7,570 nucleotides of DNA from assembly GCA_937912045.1 (NCBI GenBank), contig CALDPI010000038.1, positions 1-7,570 of the forward strand. The letters are read 5' to 3'. The stretch's first letter is position 1. Each line of letters opens with the position of its first letter. A model generated the notes under the pieces. That model saw only the letters and a list, made by a program, of their open reading frames with translations, was not told the origin of the DNA and did not search any database. Origin of the DNA: an uncultured Clostridia bacterium (GTDB lineage: Bacteria > Bacillota > Clostridia > Oscillospirales > Acutalibacteraceae). The position numbers and the translations under genes were made by a program. This document shows positions 7,436 to 7,570 of the stretch, in pieces.

Positions 7436-7570
7436 ATGGCTTCAAAAATCAAAAGTATTTATGTGTGTGAAAACTGCGGTTATGAATCGGCCAAGTGGCT
7501 TGGAAAGTGTCCTGCGTGTAATGAGTGGAACACCTTAACAGAGTCGGTTGCTGAGATCACCAAGTCATCG
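7436..7570 (+). CDS. radA: DNA repair protein RadA (Sms), N-terminal part (3' partial)
   Basis: The first 45 codons, open to the window end, encode the RadA-specific N-terminal zinc finger: Cys11-x2-Cys14-Gly, then Trp21-Leu-Gly-Lys-Cys25-Pro-x-Cys28, then EWNT (30-33). This CxxCG...WxGxCPxCxxWNT pattern is characteristic of RadA/Sms, a RecA-like, DnaB-related ATPase that helps branch migration in recombinational repair. The ATPase and Lon-like domains would lie beyond the window. It begins 4 bases after cwlD and has its own Shine-Dalgarno inside the cwlD end, so no separate promoter is apparent. Confidence 0.92.
   Translation, partial: MASKIKSIYVCENCGYESAKWLGKCPACNEWNTLTESVAEITKSS

Overview
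The window reads like a spore-forming, moderately AT-rich member of the Clostridia, probably a gut or rumen Oscillospiraceae/Ruminococcaceae-type bacterium. The evidence is a CwlD-type sporulation amidase beside a RadA start, Gram-positive Shine-Dalgarno sites, a Ser/Thr-rich lipoprotein linker and a BspA-type leucine-rich-repeat surface protein. This is inferred from gene content; there is no rRNA or other taxonomic marker. All six genes are on the + strand and the window is almost fully coding.

Layout. (1) 1-1128: the 3' end of a surface protein with a carbohydrate-binding-like beta-sandwich, a BspA-type LRR module and a C-terminal membrane anchor. (2) 1131-3131: a secreted lipoprotein glycoside hydrolase (clan GH-A, GH5-like) with an N-terminal beta-sandwich resembling DUF5060 and a C-terminal beta-rich domain. 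(3) 3137-3167: a hairpin terminator inside the cluster. (4) 3186-4895 and 4908-6629: two further full-length paralogues of the same hydrolase, both without signal peptide. (5) 6631-6661: a strong terminator closing the cluster. (6) 6712-7431 cwlD and 7436 to the window end radA, a separate, tightly spaced pair.

How the parts work together (inference): the LRR protein and the lipoprotein hydrolase are probably co-transcribed and act at the cell surface on a polysaccharide. The third hydrolase keeps a complete GH5-like active site but appears cytoplasmic, so it may process imported oligosaccharides. The middle paralogue is the most striking item. It is intact in length and fold signature, yet the nucleophile Glu is Asn, and the active-site His, Tyr and Trp positions are replaced by Phe, Cys and Lys. 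It looks like a retained pseudoenzyme next to its active sister, 12 bases apart and probably translated from the same message. The substrate of the family cannot be determined from the sequence.

No tRNA, rRNA, CRISPR array, insertion sequence or attachment site was seen. No gap between genes exceeds about 85 bases.
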